This document shows positions 63,494 through 64,000 of a stretch of DNA of 64,000 nt, one piece after another. The DNA lies in NCBI GenBank assembly GCA_947493325.1, contig CANLQI010000002.1, positions 496,001 through 560,000 on the forward strand, written 5' to 3'. Made by a program: the position numbers and the translations under genes. Numbering within the stretch: the stretch's first letter is position 1; every line of letters starts with the position of its first letter. Under the pieces are notes generated by a model. The model was not told where the DNA came from and did not search any database. It saw only the letters and a list, made by a program, of their open reading frames with translations. This DNA is from an uncultured Sphingomonadaceae bacterium. GTDB taxonomy: Bacteria > Pseudomonadota > Alphaproteobacteria > Sphingomonadales > Sphingomonadaceae.

Positions 63494-64000
63494 ATGAACG
63501 ACTGGACTTCGCAAAAACAATCCGCCCGGACATGGTTTGAAAAACTGCGCGATGATATATGCGCCGAATTTACCGCTATCGAGCGCGAAGCGGGCAGCGA
63601 AGCTGAATTCGACTATAGTGCATGGGACCGGGAAAACCATGACGGTGCTGAAGGCGGCGGGGGTGTCCGCGGCCTGATCAAAGGCAAGGTGTTTGAAAAA
63701 GCGGGCGTAAATGTTTCGACCGTGCATGGCAGTTTCAGCCCCGAATTTGCCAAGTCGATCAACGGCGCAGAGGAAGATCCGCGATTTTTTGCAACCGGCA
63801 TTTCGCTGGTGGCGCATATGGCCAATCCGCATGTGCCCGCGGTGCATATGAACACGCGGTTCCTGGTGACGACAAAGGCGTGGTTTGGCGGCGGCGCAGA
63901 TCTGAACCCGCCTATTCCTTATGAAGAGGATACCGCCGATTTCCACGCGCGCATGAAAACCGCCTGTAATGCTCATGAAGTCGCGGACCATGGCCGCTAT
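63494..64000 (+). CDS. hemF: coproporphyrinogen III oxidase, aerobic (5' part)
   Basis: Oxygen-dependent decarboxylation in haem synthesis. 169 residues are visible before the window ends in frame. Family segments are AWDRENHDGAEGGGGVRGLI, KAGVNVSTVHG, FATGISLVAHMANPHVPAVH and MNTRFLVTTKAWFGGGADLN. ATGs at 63491 and 63494 are adjacent; 63494 sits better behind AGGA. Confidence 0.95.
   Translation, partial: MNDWTSQKQSARTWFEKLRDDICAEFTAIEREAGSEAEFDYSAWDRENHDGAEGGGGVRGLIKGKVFEKAGVNVSTVHGSFSPEFAKSINGAEEDPRFFATGISLVAHMANPHVPAVHMNTRFLVTTKAWFGGGADLNPPIPYEEDTADFHARMKTACNAHEVADHGRY

Overview
The window is a contiguous chromosomal stretch of an alphaproteobacterium, most likely a member of the Sphingomonadales. 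The indications are the gene order leuS-lptE-holA, the block cpoB-tilS-ftsH, a HWE-family histidine kinase, a GTTC-N7-GTTC LexA box, a GGAAC-N16-CGTT general-stress promoter, MmcB, a TorF-family porin and a three-gene petABC operon. No rRNA, phage, transposase or CRISPR array is visible, and only one tRNA (Gly-TCC) is present. Coding density is high and most genes are housekeeping or conserved accessory genes. The species cannot be named from the sequence alone.

Layout. 1-6.3 kb: 3' part of leuS, lptE, holA, msrB and a class A penicillin-binding protein. 6.3-10.4 kb: an overlapping sco/ycgN/ygjP operon, an ankyrin protein, SOS-controlled mmcB and a TorF porin. 10.5-16 kb: a Yej-type peptide ABC importer without a binding protein, an ExoD-like protein, a PRC-barrel stress protein and a HWE kinase. 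16-25 kb: 3-hydroxyacyl-CoA dehydrogenase, a DUF1176 protein, ergothioneine genes egtB-egtD, PduO-type adenosyltransferase, a HIG1-like protein, gluQ, an HNH endonuclease, a 600-bp repeat-rich gap, tryptophan 2,3-dioxygenase and a general-stress four-helix protein. 25-33.6 kb: PEP carboxylase, DUF1304, a cytochrome P450, a Tyr/Arg-rich lipoprotein, an RluA-type synthase, arfB, a 474-bp palindromic element, a free-Met-sulfoxide reductase and two tiny YdcH-like proteins. 33.7-41.6 kb: ptsP, a RodZ-like protein, cpoB, tilS, ftsH and rpoZ. 41.7-52 kb: a PmtA-like methyltransferase, ABM and MFS genes, RNase T2, the nad operon carrying an inserted Mrr-type nuclease, a kelch lipoprotein, a DUF4230 protein and an MBL hydrolase. 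52-57.3 kb: a BlaI/BlaR-like pair with twin operators, and an EnvZ/OmpR-like pair beside a six-EF-hand protein. 57.6-64 kb: two GSTs, tRNA-Gly, apt, petABC, trmL and the 5' part of hemF.

Themes. Several loci point to redox, envelope and stress physiology: MsrB, a free-Met-R-sulfoxide reductase, ergothioneine synthesis, GSTs and probable EcfG (general stress) promoters. The most notable observations are: (i) an AT-rich Mrr-family nuclease placed between nadA and DUF2254/nadC with ATGA overlaps on both sides and an ATGAT repeat at both borders; (ii) a BlaI/BlaR1-like regulator pair whose promoter is covered by two 16-bp dyads centred 21 bp apart, while the sensor has a charged coiled coil and a His/Lys cluster where a beta-lactam sensor would be; (iii) a 474-bp palindrome built of mini-hairpins whose stems differ between arms yet remain paired; (iv) a hairpin that buries the start codon of an RluA-type gene.
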